DNA of 64,000 nucleotides from contig CM055112.1 of the NCBI GenBank assembly GCA_029204225.1, positions 2,210,346 to 2,274,345 on the forward strand, in the 5' to 3' direction. Shown in pieces: positions 48,601-55,590 of the stretch; within the stretch, counting starts at the first letter, position 1; every line of letters begins with the position of its first letter. A model generated the notes under the pieces. It did not search any database. It was not told the origin of the DNA and saw only the letters and a program-made list of their open reading frames with translations. This DNA is from Diphasiastrum complanatum. Lineage: Eukaryota; Streptophyta; Lycopodiopsida; Lycopodiales; Lycopodiaceae. The position numbers and the translations under genes were made by a program.

Positions 48601-49754
48601 GCCTTTCGCTCGATCCATACTTGTGATTCACAACATTGCTCATCAGGTATTTCAAGCAGGCTCTTTGGAAGACTGAATTAGTAACTAGTTCTTTCATACA
48701 CACTTTTTATGTTGCTTACAAAGCAGTCGTACTGGCACGGAAGAATGTCTCATAATAAACATTTTTGACCTGGCAAGTTTGTTTTGTTGTGAAGCAGGGT
48801 CGTGGTCCATTGGCAGATTTCAATAGACTTGGCTTGCCAGATCACTACATCAGCAAGTTTCAATTATATGATCCCATTGGTGGAGAGCATATGAATGTCT
48901 TTATGGCAGGCCTTTTGACCGCCCATCGTATAGTTGCAGTCAGCCATGGCTATGCCCGGGAATGTCAGACACAGGAGGGAGGATGGGGCCTAGATTGGGT
49001 AATTAGAGAAAATTCTTGGAAGCTTCGAGGTGTTGTCAATGGTATTGATGATATTGAGTGGAATCCAGAGTTAGATGCTTTTCTCAACAATGAGGGTTAC
49101 ACGAACTATTCACTTGAGTCTTTTGAGGTGGGAAAAGCTAATTGTAAGGCTGCCTTACAGAAGGAATTAGGCCTGCCCATTCGAGCTGACGTGCCGCTGC
49201 TTGGGTTCATTGGCCGGTTGGACTATCAGAAAGGCGTTGATATCATTGCGCAGGCTATGCCTTGGATGATGGACAAAGATCTGCAACTGGTTATGCTTGG
49301 ATCTGGTAGAAGCGATTTAGAAAATATGCTTCACTCATTCGAACATCAGTATCAGGATAAGGTACGTGGATGGGTGGGTTTCTCTGTGAAAACAGCACAT
49401 CGTATCACAGCTGGTGTAGATATTTTATTGATGCCATCACGTTTTGAACCTTGTGGGCTCAATCAGCTGTATGCTATGCGCTATGGCACAGTTCCTGTAG
49501 TGCATGCTGTTGGTGGTTTGAGAGATACTGTTCACCCCTTTGACCCATTCACAGAGCAAGGCTTAGGATGGACCTTTGATAAAGCAGAGGTATCAGGACT
49601 AATCCATGCCTTAGGAAATGCCATTTGGACCTTTCGTGATTTCAAAGATAGCTGGCGTGGTATTCAAAAGCGTGGTATGAGCCAAAATCTGAGCTGGGAC
49701 CATGCTGCTCAACAGTACGAGGAAGTGCTACTGGCTGCTAAATACCAGTGGTAG
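24294..49754 (+). CDS. SS2: Starch synthase II, chloroplastic (8 coding exons)
   Basis: Transfers glucose from ADP-glucose to growing alpha-1,4-glucan chains; class II enzymes build intermediate amylopectin chains in plastids. Joining 24294-24812, 39031-39625, 39801-39865, 47042-47119, 47212-47322, 47453-47497, 48473-48646 and 48798-49754 gives 847 residues with every intron GT-AG and no stop. The Ser/Ala-rich N-terminus looks like a transit peptide. A variable acidic and Ser/Pro-rich linker follows. The GT5 catalytic domain starts near residue 355. The ADP-glucose loop KTGGL is at 370-374, its codon for Gly372 split by intron 2. Later come [54 protein letters not shown] (catalytic-site Glu746) and HAVGGLRDT near 765-773. 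The C-terminus AAKYQW is typical of SSII. Length is slightly above the usual 700-800. The start is the first in-frame ATG; a second ATG follows directly. Confidence in family is very high and in class II high. Confidence 0.95.
24813..27359. other. Intron 1, 5' part: no gene seen
   Basis: Start of the 14.2 kb first intron. AT-rich, short spurious ORFs only. I see no TE domain or structured repeat before 27360. Confidence 0.4.
27360..27560 (-). pseudogene. Ty3/gypsy integrase C-terminal fragment
   Basis: Reverse translation gives [35 protein letters not shown], then LSPLYCGPY, the GPY/F module at the end of plant gypsy integrases. A stop lies between the first two parts. It is truncated on both sides. 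Confidence 0.75.
27633..28467. mobile_element. Foldback/MITE-like element with GC-rich core (copy A)
   Basis: Ends CATAGTTGCACTG and CACTGCAACTATG form terminal inverted repeats, extended by GAATCGCG-type sequence. The interior has long shared sequence with 30084-30430, 31061-31852, 35075-35345 and 40975-41283. That sequence includes AATCCATGTTGGGTT, CGCTTTTTGCTTC and a C/G-rich core (CCCCCCGATCCCCC) at about 27970-28030. The CA...TG ends are hAT-like. The candidate 8-bp flanks (CCTCAAAC, CCTCCATA) match poorly, consistent with age. Confidence 0.7.
28468..29629. other. Intron 1: no supported gene
   Basis: Unassigned AT-rich sequence. A stretch at 28860-28900 ([11 protein letters not shown]) faintly recalls the start of a gypsy RT but is too short to call. 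Confidence 0.3.
29630..29935 (-). mobile_element. Gypsy LTR fragment (37341 family)
   Basis: On the reverse strand this matches the interior of the LTR at 37341-37908: GAGGTGTCACAG, CTTGGAGGGTATAAGTATACC, and GGGGGCTAGATCCGA. Its left LTR end is missing. It stops at an AGTGTTTCCAC string also found next to the 34018 LTR. Confidence 0.7.
29936..30083. other. Intron 1: GAATCG-rich spacer
   Basis: Contains GGAAAGAATCGG strings also seen at 34170-34260. Probably part of another short repeat. Confidence 0.3.
30084..30430. mobile_element. Foldback/MITE-like element (copy B, truncated)
   Basis: Starts CATAGTTGCACTCTG and follows copy A through the GC-rich core (GGGGGGCGCTGTCCCCCC) to AATATTTATGCCC. 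The second half and the far terminal repeat are missing. Confidence 0.65.
30431..31060. other. Intron 1: no supported gene
   Basis: AT-rich, with a G15 homopolymer near 30564-30578 and a GTTCC-rich string at 30855-30890. Confidence 0.3.
31061..31852. mobile_element. Foldback/MITE-like element (copy C)
   Basis: Terminal repeats TAGATGCACCG and CGGTGCATCTA with adjoining GAATCGCGATTC palindromes. The interior is the reverse orientation of copy A, with a strongly G/C-rich core (31420-31620) containing GGGGGGCAACGCCCCCC. A-rich runs lie near both ends. TTATAT occurs on both flanks but not symmetrically. Apparent Pro-rich ORFs across the core are not believed. Confidence 0.7.
31853..32331. other. 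Intron 1: no supported gene
   Basis: AT-rich unassigned sequence; TATA-like strings near 32155 without a gene. Confidence 0.3.
32340..32595. mobile_element. 256-bp hAT-like MITE
   Basis: Ends CATAGAACCC and GGGAACTATG. Flanked by ATCATACT (32332-32339) and ATCGTACT (32596-32603), an 8-bp target duplication with one mismatch. The interior is a set of nested ACGGTTC/GAACCGT palindromes around an AT-rich centre. The 8-bp duplication and CA...TG ends point to hAT mobilisation. Confidence 0.8.
32604..33317. other. Intron 1: no supported gene
   Basis: Unassigned sequence without recognisable coding or repeat structure. Confidence 0.3.
33318..33445. repeat. Small inverted repeat
   Basis: AAGATAACATGAGGACAACC near 33326 is mirrored by GGAGTTGTCCTCATTTTATC near 33420. 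ATGGGTCAACC occurs three times between them. Possible tiny MITE; no target duplication defined. Confidence 0.5.
33446..33990 (+). pseudogene. Ty3/gypsy integrase end with chromodomain-like tail
   Basis: Frame-corrected reading gives [56 protein letters not shown], then [26 protein letters not shown] and [10 protein letters not shown]. This is the order seen in plant gypsy chromovirus integrases. Two frameshifts and a stop in the chromodomain show decay. A PPT and LTR start follow directly. Confidence 0.85.
34004..34017 (+). other. Polypurine tract
   Basis: TAGGGGGGAAGAA directly before a TGTCAT LTR start. Confidence 0.7.
34018..34127 (+). mobile_element. 3' LTR start of gypsy element (truncated)
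   Basis: Begins TGTCATGTCC and is homologous to the first 110 bp of the LTR at 37341 (AAGGGAGTCAATGGGCC versus AAGGAGGTCAGTAGGCC). It is cut off at AGTGTTTCCAC. Confidence 0.75.
34128..35074. other. Intron 1: no supported gene
   Basis: GAATCG-rich repeat remnant to about 34260, then unassigned AT-rich sequence. Confidence 0.3.
35075..35345. mobile_element. Foldback/MITE-like element (copy D, truncated)
   Basis: Starts CATAGTTGCAACG with AAACGCGTTTCG. It matches the reverse half of copy A (CTTATGGCTGAAA, CCAGCGTTTTGCCTCCC, GATGATGATCACTTTTGCAA) and stops before the GC-rich core. Confidence 0.65.
35346..36192. other. Intron 1: no supported gene
   Basis: Unassigned sequence between repeat copy D and a CT microsatellite. 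Confidence 0.3.
36193..36232. repeat. (TC)n microsatellite
   Basis: About 20 TC repeats, next to the hAT BED fragment. A G14 tract follows at about 36311. Confidence 0.95.
36433..36670 (-). pseudogene. hAT transposase BED-finger fragment
   Basis: The reverse strand encodes [11 protein letters not shown], then [29 protein letters not shown] and [13 protein letters not shown], which is the layout of a plant hAT BED zinc finger. The expected second cysteine is tyrosine (CPFY for CPFC). An N-terminal fragment only; a Pro/Ser-rich linker follows before the CT microsatellite. Confidence 0.7.
37244..37316. repeat. GTTCCG-rich palindromic end
   Basis: Nested inverted GGAACG/CGTTCC motifs ending GGAACGGGC. 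A related GGCCCGTTCC lies at 30852 in opposite orientation. This could be the 5' terminal repeat of the hAT element carrying the BED fragment; no target duplication was found. Confidence 0.4.
37341..37908 (+). mobile_element. Gypsy solo LTR, about 568 bp
   Basis: TGTCATACCC start and GGTTCACA end. It shares its start with the LTR at 34018 and its interior with the reverse LTR at 29630-29935. No internal region lies on either side, and flanking 5-mers (GACAG, TTCTT) do not match, so the exact limits are approximate. Confidence 0.65.
37909..39030. other. Intron 1, 3' end: no gene seen
   Basis: Unassigned AT-rich sequence ending in the splice acceptor CTACAAATGCAG of SSII exon 2. Confidence 0.5.
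39031..39625 (+). CDS. SS2: SSII exon 2 (residues 174-372)
   Basis: Encodes the rest of the variable linker, rich in Ser, Pro, Gln and Glu, then enters the catalytic domain ([17 protein letters not shown]). Ends one base into the Gly372 codon, so intron 2 cuts the KTGGL loop. Confidence 0.92.
39801..39865 (+). CDS. SS2: SSII exon 3
   Basis: Completes KTGGL and encodes [19 protein letters not shown]. Only 65 bp, bounded by GATGTAG and GTATCT. Easily missed by ORF-based methods. Confidence 0.95.
39866..40745. other. Intron 3, 5' part: no gene seen
   Basis: Start of the 7.2 kb intron; unassigned sequence up to a Tourist-like element. Confidence 0.4.
40975..41283. mobile_element. Foldback/MITE-like element (copy E, truncated)
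   Basis: Nearly identical to the right half of copy C: GGGGGGCAACGCCCCCC core, CTTCATGATTTGGCCTTCC, GTTTCGCACCCGAAACAG, ending GAATCGCGGTGCATCTA. High similarity to copy C suggests related, fairly recent origin. Confidence 0.75.
41445..41568. mobile_element. Foldback/MITE-like element (copy F, fragment)
   Basis: GATACCCATGTTGG and an A-run followed by CGGGAAACCC and GTTCCGGAACGCGG, paralleling the terminal part of copies C and E. A small remnant. Confidence 0.45.
42010..42190 (-). pseudogene. Possible copia gag fragment
   Basis: The reverse strand has a decayed UBN2-like gag signature ([17 protein letters not shown], then an AWDIL-like end) with frame breaks. Weak. Confidence 0.35.
42920..43380 (-). 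pseudogene. hAT transposase DUF659 fragment
   Basis: The reverse strand gives [51 protein letters not shown], then [12 protein letters not shown] and [12 protein letters not shown]. This is the order of the DUF659 region of plant hAT transposases. Frames shift between blocks. It lies in intron 3 antisense to SSII. Confidence 0.8.
43566..43614. repeat. (GA)n microsatellite
   Basis: About 24 GA repeats. Confidence 0.95.
43800..44400 (-). pseudogene. Reverse-transcriptase-associated zinc-domain fragment
   Basis: The reverse strand reads [29 protein letters not shown], then [19 protein letters not shown]. This C-x2-C ... H ... C layout is found at the end of some non-LTR reverse-transcriptase-like proteins. 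A stop interrupts it between CRLCSL and EVEDE. No RT core is visible nearby. Assigning it to a LINE is an inference. Confidence 0.5.
44676..44870 (+). mobile_element. Short LTR (195 bp) of a gypsy-like element
   Basis: TGTTAG start and CTAACA end are exact inverted termini. A PBS follows one base later. It is much shorter than the other LTRs in this window. Confidence 0.7.
44872..44884 (+). other. Primer-binding site (tRNA-Met type)
   Basis: TGGTATCAGAGCC, the canonical plant LTR primer site, one base after the LTR. Confidence 0.85.
44885..45297 (+). other. Leader of the 195-bp-LTR element
   Basis: Non-coding leader between the PBS and the solo-LTR insertion; it resumes at 45986. Confidence 0.5.
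45298..45985 (-). mobile_element. Copia solo LTR with GATCC target duplication
   Basis: The reverse strand matches the LTR at 61025-61674 along its whole length (TGTGARAG start, GTGCACTATCTTG, TTGCTATTTTTGGATCCACACG, TTCACA end). It is flanked by GATCC at 45293-45297 and 45986-45990. A GA microsatellite (45620-45673) sits inside it. No internal region remains, so it is a true solo LTR inserted into the leader of the surrounding gypsy-like element. Confidence 0.92.
45620..45673. repeat. (GA)n microsatellite within solo LTR
   Basis: About 27 GA repeats. The homologous site of the intact LTR (about 61330) has only TTCTCTCTTCTCTATCTC. Confidence 0.95.
46438..46955 (+). pseudogene. Gypsy gag zinc knuckle and protease start
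   Basis: The gag end has a basic linker and a canonical zinc knuckle ([16 protein letters not shown]2CX4HX4C). After a stop the frame resumes as [16 protein letters not shown] and [13 protein letters not shown], the aspartic protease site of Ty3/gypsy, with DDGA in place of the usual DSGA. It fits the PBS and 195-bp LTR upstream. The element ends just before SSII exon 4. Confidence 0.75.
47042..47119 (+). CDS. SS2: SSII exon 4
   Basis: [20 protein letters not shown] plus YNVSGQ, 26 codons, phase 0 on both sides; acceptor GTGCAG, donor GTAAGA. Confidence 0.93.
47212..47322 (+). CDS. SS2: SSII exon 5
   Basis: [20 protein letters not shown] followed by SPLFHSW...YGGSRE, 37 codons, phase 0. Confidence 0.95.
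47453..47497 (+). CDS. SS2: SSII exon 6
   Basis: [15 protein letters not shown], 15 codons only; acceptor TTTGCAG, donor GTGATG. A micro-exon typical of the family at this position. Confidence 0.95.
47498..48472. other. Intron 6: no gene seen
   Basis: 975-bp intron without recognised element; one spurious ORF at its start. Confidence 0.5.
48473..48646 (+). CDS. SS2: SSII exon 7
   Basis: [36 protein letters not shown], then [11 protein letters not shown]; 58 codons, phase 0. Confidence 0.96.
48798..49754 (+). CDS. SS2: SSII exon 8 (residues 530-847 and stop)
   Basis: Carries the C-terminal GT-B half: [87 protein letters not shown], ending AAKYQW then TAG. Confidence 0.97.
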   Translation, partial: GRGPLADFNRLGLPDHYISKFQLYDPIGGEHMNVFMAGLLTAHRIVAVSHGYARECQTQEGGWGLDWVIRENSWKLRGVVNGIDDIEWNPELDAFLNNEGYTNYSLESFEVGKANCKAALQKELGLPIRADVPLLGFIGRLDYQKGVDIIAQAMPWMMDKDLQLVMLGSGRSDLENMLHSFEHQYQDKVRGWVGFSVKTAHRITAGVDILLMPSRFEPCGLNQLYAMRYGTVPVVHAVGGLRDTVHPFDPFTEQGLGWTFDKAEVSGLIHALGNAIWTFRDFKDSWRGIQKRGMSQNLSWDHAAQQYEEVLLAAKYQW

Positions 49755-49978
49755 CCTTTGTTCTTTGTCAAATTTTCAAAAAAAGTTTATACTGATCTTT
49801 GTACACTTAGCTATCGCTAATTGTTATAAATGGTCCAATAGGTTCAGGGGATCATGTTATTTTGTATGGTGTAATGACCTAGGACCAGTTGACTGTCTTT
49901 TTTACATTTGTTGACCTAGGAACCAAGCAGGTTATCATTGTAAGTTTCTGCGTGAAGGGTACATACCTGTTTGTGCAG
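49755..49978 (+). other. Probable SSII 3' UTR and flank
   Basis: AT-rich, with a possible weak polyadenylation region around GTTATAAATGG near 49823. No perfect AATAAA seen. Ends at a MITE. Confidence 0.4.
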
Positions 49979-50359
49979 CAATGTTTCATGGGTCCGTTTC
50001 GTACGTCGTTTCGAAACGGGTTTGAAACGCGTTTGAAACGGGAGGTTCAGGTTTGAAACGAGAATTTCTTTTTAGGTTTTTTTTTTTTTTTGAAAATGTG
50101 TTTTAATGGGTTCTTTGGGGTTTAGACATGTCATAGAAAGACTAGTATCAAAAGTAGATACATCCAATTTCATGAGAATGCTCTAGAGAATGCAATTTCA
50201 AGAAGAGAAACTGTGTATGGTGGCTTTCCTCAGTCAAAAAAATTTGCACTATTATAACAGTCGTTTCGAACGTAAGAAACGCGTTTCGAAATGGGCCCGT
50301 TTTCGAACAGGGCGTTTCAAACGCGTTCTTTGTTCGAAACGCGTTTCGATGAAACATTG
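49979..50359. mobile_element. 381-bp hAT MITE downstream of SSII
   Basis: Terminal repeats CAATGTTTCAT and ATGAAACATTG are perfect over 11 bp and bounded by an exact 8-bp duplication TTGTGCAG (49971-49978 and 50360-50367). Both ends are rich in AAACGCGTTTCG palindromes; the centre is AT-rich. No coding capacity. The 8-bp duplication marks it as hAT-mobilised, and its intact state suggests a comparatively recent insertion. Confidence 0.92.
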
Positions 50360-50367
50360 TTGTGCAG

Positions 50368-50739
50368 CTAATTTGGAAACAAGTTGGCCATGTTAAATCC
50401 TTTGATATTGATGTCCGCCATCATCTTATGAAAAATGGAAAAGGCTAAAGTGCTTTACCAATCCACAGCAGGTCATTATTTCAAGCAATAATGTCAGCAA
50501 GCCACTTCTCAAATAAATATGGACCTGAAGAGCTACCTGTAGTCTTTGTATTAAAGGAAACCAAATTTACTGCTATTTATTGCAAAGCAGCACCTTAATC
50601 CCTCACCTTGAAAGACAAATAAGTCACTTTTAATGCCATCTCAGAGATCACATAAAGGTTTAGATTGATCAAAATCTACATAACTTGTAGCTGTAACCGT
50701 ATTGTATAACTTTTGAGAAAGACGACTACCAAATCATAA
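50368..50739. other. No supported gene
   Basis: Unassigned sequence between the MITE and a copia-like LTR. Confidence 0.3.
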
Positions 50740-51110
50740 AGCAAATGAAGCTTTAAGTGGACAAGAGTTTGCTGACCAATGCACGTCATGAGGCCCAATC
50801 ATATTGTGAGGTGAAAATCATGAGGACTAATCATCTTGAGAGGTGCAAATCTAGAGGTCTGGATGAGAGATGCAATCCATGGGGTCCACTCATTGTTAGA
50901 GGTTTGTGTTTTGAAGCCAAAACTCGAGCCACTACTATATGGAAGTGATCTTTCATTGTACACTAAACTTTTTGAGAGAGAATCAATTTTTGACTTGCAT
51001 ACTCTTAATTCTATTCTCTCTCTACTCGAGAGCAAGGTGTTGTTTGGCTCTTCCATAGTAAATTTTACTTAGTTTTTTTAAATAGATGTAAGAAACTTGC
51101 TTGACTTTGG
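50740..51110 (+). mobile_element. 5' LTR of internally deleted copia element
   Basis: Shares long identity with 52196-52490: GCAATCCATGGGGTC, GAGAGAGAATCAATTTTTGA, TTGGCTCTTCCATAG, TTTGACTTTGGATGATGAT. The outer limit is not certain, and no clear PBS was found after it. Confidence 0.6.
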
Positions 51111-51194
51111 ATGATGATGGATCTTGCTAAAATTTTCATCTTGCTCAAATCTAGTTGTTTGGAGGTTACACATTCATTTCTAGAGTCATTTCAC

Positions 51195-52195
51195 ACGTGT
51201 GAGCTTTTTGCTCATTTCTTGCTCATCATGGCATCAATAGGGGCATACCTATTGGAAGCAAGTGAAAAATTGACTCCATCTAATTAGTGCACATGGAAAG
51301 GTAGAATGGAATCCATTTTGGTGCTACAAGATCTCATTGTCATGATGAGTGGGGTTGTGAAGGAGCCTCAAAACCTACAAGAGGCCACTAGATTCAAGAA
51401 AAAACAAGGACGACTTTACATTGCATCAAGATGAATGTGTCTAATGAGCTCCTAAGAGAGATAGGAGATGGCATCTCAGCCAAGGATACTTTGCAAGCAA
51501 TATATGATTTCAAAAATACTTCAAGACTTCTCACTTTGCGAAACCAAATCTTCCAAAGTTTCAAAGAGAGTGCCCAAAATCATGTCTTGAGGGTGAAGGA
51601 TTACAATAGGGAGCTTGCATGTCTATCAAGTCTCAAGAGCTTATTCAAATTATGTTGAATGGTCTTAATGATGATTTTTCTAACCTTGTATAATCCTGTG
51701 CTATTCAAGGGAAGGTGTATTGGTGGCCAAGGAGAGTAATGAGCTCAAGCTTGTAGGATGGGACAAATCATGGCAAAGAAAGGGGAGGAGAAGACACTCA
51801 ACACAAAGGCAAGGGGAAGGGGAAGACACATTTAAAGAATAAGGACGAGGTCAAGGAGGAGAGTGATGAGGCATCACAATCATCAACAAGTGGCAAGAAG
51901 ACATATCCAAGATGAAATGATTCTATTGTGGTAAGAAGGGGCATTTTGCTTCGGAATGCTTCAAGAAGAAAAAGGCTTTTGGTAAGCAAGCTAATCTCAC
52001 TAATGAGGGAGAGGAGAATGAAAATGAAGAATCACTTATGATGTCAATTTACTCTTCTTCTAACTTTAAAGGTGAAAATTTGTGGTGGATAGATAGTGGT
52101 GCTAGTTCTCACGTGATTAGTCAAAGAGGATCTTTCTCTAATCTTGCATCCTATGATGGCACTGGAAAGTACATTTATATTACAAATGATAGAGG
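51195..52195 (+). pseudogene. Ty1/copia gag-protease remnant
   Basis: The gag begins MASIGAYLLEASEKLTPSN, then a stop where Tyr is expected, then CTWKGRMESILVLQDLI. Further frames give a UBN2-type body. The zinc knuckle reads FYCGKKGHFASEC with the first Cys codon changed to a stop. The protease site WWIDSGASSHV is intact. The sequence jumps directly from protease into the second LTR copy, so integrase, RT and RNase H have been deleted. Confidence 0.85.
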
Positions 52196-52500
52196 TGCAA
52201 TCCATGGGGTCTAATCATTGTTAGAGGCTTTTACATGTGTTTTTTAAGCAATAACTTGAGCCACTACTATTACATGGAAGTGAGCTCTCATTGTACAATT
52301 AGCTTTTTGAGAGAGAATCAATTTTTGACTTGCTTTGTTCTATTCTCTTTATACCCAAGAGCTTGCTAATTTTCTCTCTCTACTTGAGAGCAAGGTGCTT
52401 GTTTGGCTCTTCCATAGTAAATTTTACTTGATTTTTTCAAGTGGATGTAAGAAACATGTTTGACTTTGGATGATGATAGCTTTTTGTGTGATAGAGCTCT
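52196..52500 (+). mobile_element. 3' LTR of internally deleted copia element
   Basis: Second copy of the LTR-like sequence, entered part-way (GAGGTGCAATCCATGG) at the deletion junction. Confidence 0.6.
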
Positions 52501-53047
52501 TGCCATGACTCAAAGTGTGTTAGATAGCCTTTGAAATATGAGTTCATATAGCCTTGATTAATCTTGTTGAAATTATCTTTGTAAGGTTCTTAAATCATGA
52601 TCTTTAATAGAGTTGTGTTGATGAGCGGGGAATTTAAATTGGCGAGTTAGCGCGAGTAAATGCGAGTAAAACTAATTACTCGTCGATCTCTAGAATGTTA
52701 GTACAGTAGGTTCTGCGGATGTGGCAGAAGGTACTACTAGGTGAGCAAAGATTGGTTTGATCATAGTAGAGAGATATCAGGTCTGATAGGTGATTTTTGA
52801 TTTTTTTTTTGAACAGTTTGTCAAAACTACATGGTTTTTCTGATTTTTAGGATTTATGAAAGGGATAAGGTGTTGGGATCTGATGTGCTCCACCTCTCAA
52901 TCTCTCTCCACATATCGTACAACCAAAAATCATGGAAAAACAACAAATCCAACCTCTAATCCACACTATATTACCCCACACATCCATTCCAAAAGCAAAA
53001 AAGTGAAGAATGCAAGCAAACTAACTAGCAAAGAAATGCTAATCTAT
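52501..53047. other. No supported gene
   Basis: Unassigned. Its right end is the leader side of a minus-strand gypsy-like element. Confidence 0.3.
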
Positions 53048-53065
53048 TCTCCGGCAATGGCGTCA
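53048..53065 (-). other. Primer-binding site (tRNA-Asp type)
   Basis: TCTCCGGCAATGGCGTCA matches 15 of 18 bases of the plant tRNA-Asp 3' end (TCCCCGGCAACGGCGCCA), the primer used by Athila/Tat-like gypsy elements. The element is read on the minus strand. Confidence 0.7.
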
Positions 53066-53072
53066 AAAAAAT

Positions 53073-53744
<672 letters not shown>

Positions 53745-54554
53745 TGTCAGTTTAGGTGCCGTAGACAACCATGAAGAAATGCGAAAGATTATGCGTCTAA
53801 AAAAATTGTGCAATTTTTTGTTACTGATATTTGTTACCATAGAGAGAGAAGAGAGAGACATTCGACATTTAGCACGAATGCAACACGATAGAAAAATAGC
53901 AAATTTGTATAAGAATGTTGTAGTAACAACGATCAGATCACAAGATAGGCGGCACTGAGCACGTGATCTTACTTACAGACACAAGTAATTGCTATGACTC
54001 AGAATACTTTTACTCTCTTTTTAATCTCTAACTCTGAGGAGTCAGATACTGTATCTCTGGATGATGGATTCGATGATCTCTTGGATCTACCAACTCAATC
54101 CTGCTGTCTCTAATCACTCATTCCCTTATATAGCTGTTAAATGATCTTATGTTATTCTAATTACAATTACAAGATCATTCACAGTTATGTACTTAATTAA
54201 CAGAACGTTTATCTATCGGAGGGTGAAGACATAGACAACATAATCTCTTTTGCAAGTGACCGTAGGAGCATGAAGACGTATCGCTTCACAGGAGGTGACT
54301 GCAGAGCGGGGAGCTGCAACCGCGATCTCCTTCGCATGTGACCGCAATCGATGTCTTGTGGTGCCTTGGTGGGTGGCTAGGCGGTGCCTTGGTGGTGTCT
54401 TGTGGTGCCTTGGTGGTTCCTTGCGGTGCCTTGCCTGTTGAAGTTTGCATGTAAAAATGCAAACTATTGGAGAAACAATTCATTTATGCAAACATATGTA
54501 AGAGAGTGATTTGGAGGGCACTTAGAGTGAGTAGGAGTAAGATTAATTCCTACA
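53745..54554 (-). mobile_element. 3' LTR of minus-strand copia element, 810 bp
   Basis: TGTCAG start and CCTACA end. On the reverse strand a polypurine tract (AGCTTAAGGGGGAG) directly precedes it and an RNase H end precedes that. A reverse TATA-like CTATATAAGG lies near 54135. Confidence 0.75.
54359..54434. repeat. GTGCCTTGGTGG minisatellite
   Basis: Five imperfect GTGCCTTG units inside the LTR. Confidence 0.7.
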
Positions 54555-54750
54555 CTCCCCCTTAAGCTTACTATTACAAATTTGAATATGAATTGAGATT
54601 TAACATATCTACCAAGGTAGCATGTTTCTCTCTTGACAAAGGTGTTGTCAAAATGTCAGCCAACATATTGTCTGTATGACAATAACTTAGTACAACTTCT
54701 TTACTCTGAACTTTCTCTCTAAGAAAATGAAACTAAACTTCTGTGTTTAG
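54555..54750 (-). pseudogene. Copia RNase H end and PPT
   Basis: The reverse strand reads FHFLREKVQSKEVVLSYC, HTDNMLADILTTPLSREK, the usual end of copia pol, followed by a stop and the PPT. It breaks off at 54751, the first base of an inserted LTR. The RT part of what is probably the same element reappears at 59336-59830. Confidence 0.85.
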
Positions 54751-55577
54751 TGTTAGAATTGGCAAAAGCTAACTTGATCAAATTTTGTAAATATCATTAT
54801 GAGTAGTACATATCATCATTAGACATGTGTGGATCCTGTTCCCACGTGCAAAATAAATGAATTTATCATTTAGATGAGTCATATAGGTTGTACATACCAT
54901 TTCATTTGAGATCTAGTGGCTAAAATGGCCAAAATCTAGTTTTTTAGCTATATGCCACTTGGCATCATTTTATTGGTAGGAAAAGCTATTTCACATGGAT
55001 AGGAGTGATCTCACACGTGCCAAGGACTGCTCAAATGTGTGAAAACATCAATAGTAGGTGATATCCAACTTGTAGTAGATATTTGTGCAAGTCCCTATAA
55101 ATTAGGAAAATTGCCTAAAATTAAGGGAGGTGGCTATAAGTTAGGAAACTTGGTCCATGTGCCATATTGATGATTATTGGTGGATCCTTTGATGAGTAGG
55201 CACTCACACACGTGCCAAATCAGCTGAGTAAACATCAGCTCTTGTGTATATATGGTGGCTCAGCTAAATCTTAGTTTTGGTGCATTTCTTGAGTAATCTC
55301 TCCATTTCTCTTGTGATTTTATGCTTCTAATGGTTTCTAAGCTTAGTGTACTTCATTATTTGCTGGTAGTCCGTACTCTGATAGGTCTTCACACGTGTGA
55401 AACCAACAAGTACAAGTTTTGATCATATTTGATTGTTCTTGTTAGATTTCTTGATGTAGATTTGATCTAGTGCTATCTAATCTTGTGTAGATTGGTAGAT
55501 CAATCTAATCTAACACCCAATCACACTTGTGGATTTGATTTGGATCCATTCTTGGTCCTTTTTGCTGTACTTTCACA
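54751..55577 (+). mobile_element. 5' LTR (827 bp) of non-autonomous element
   Basis: Starts TGTTAGAATTGG and ends CTTTCACA directly before a PBS. It contains repeated CACACGTG-type motifs and a TATA-like GTATATATGG near 55245. Confidence 0.9.
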
Positions 55578-55590
55578 TGGTATCAGAGCC
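55578..55590 (+). other. Primer-binding site (tRNA-Met type)
   Basis: TGGTATCAGAGCC immediately after the LTR. Confidence 0.9.
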
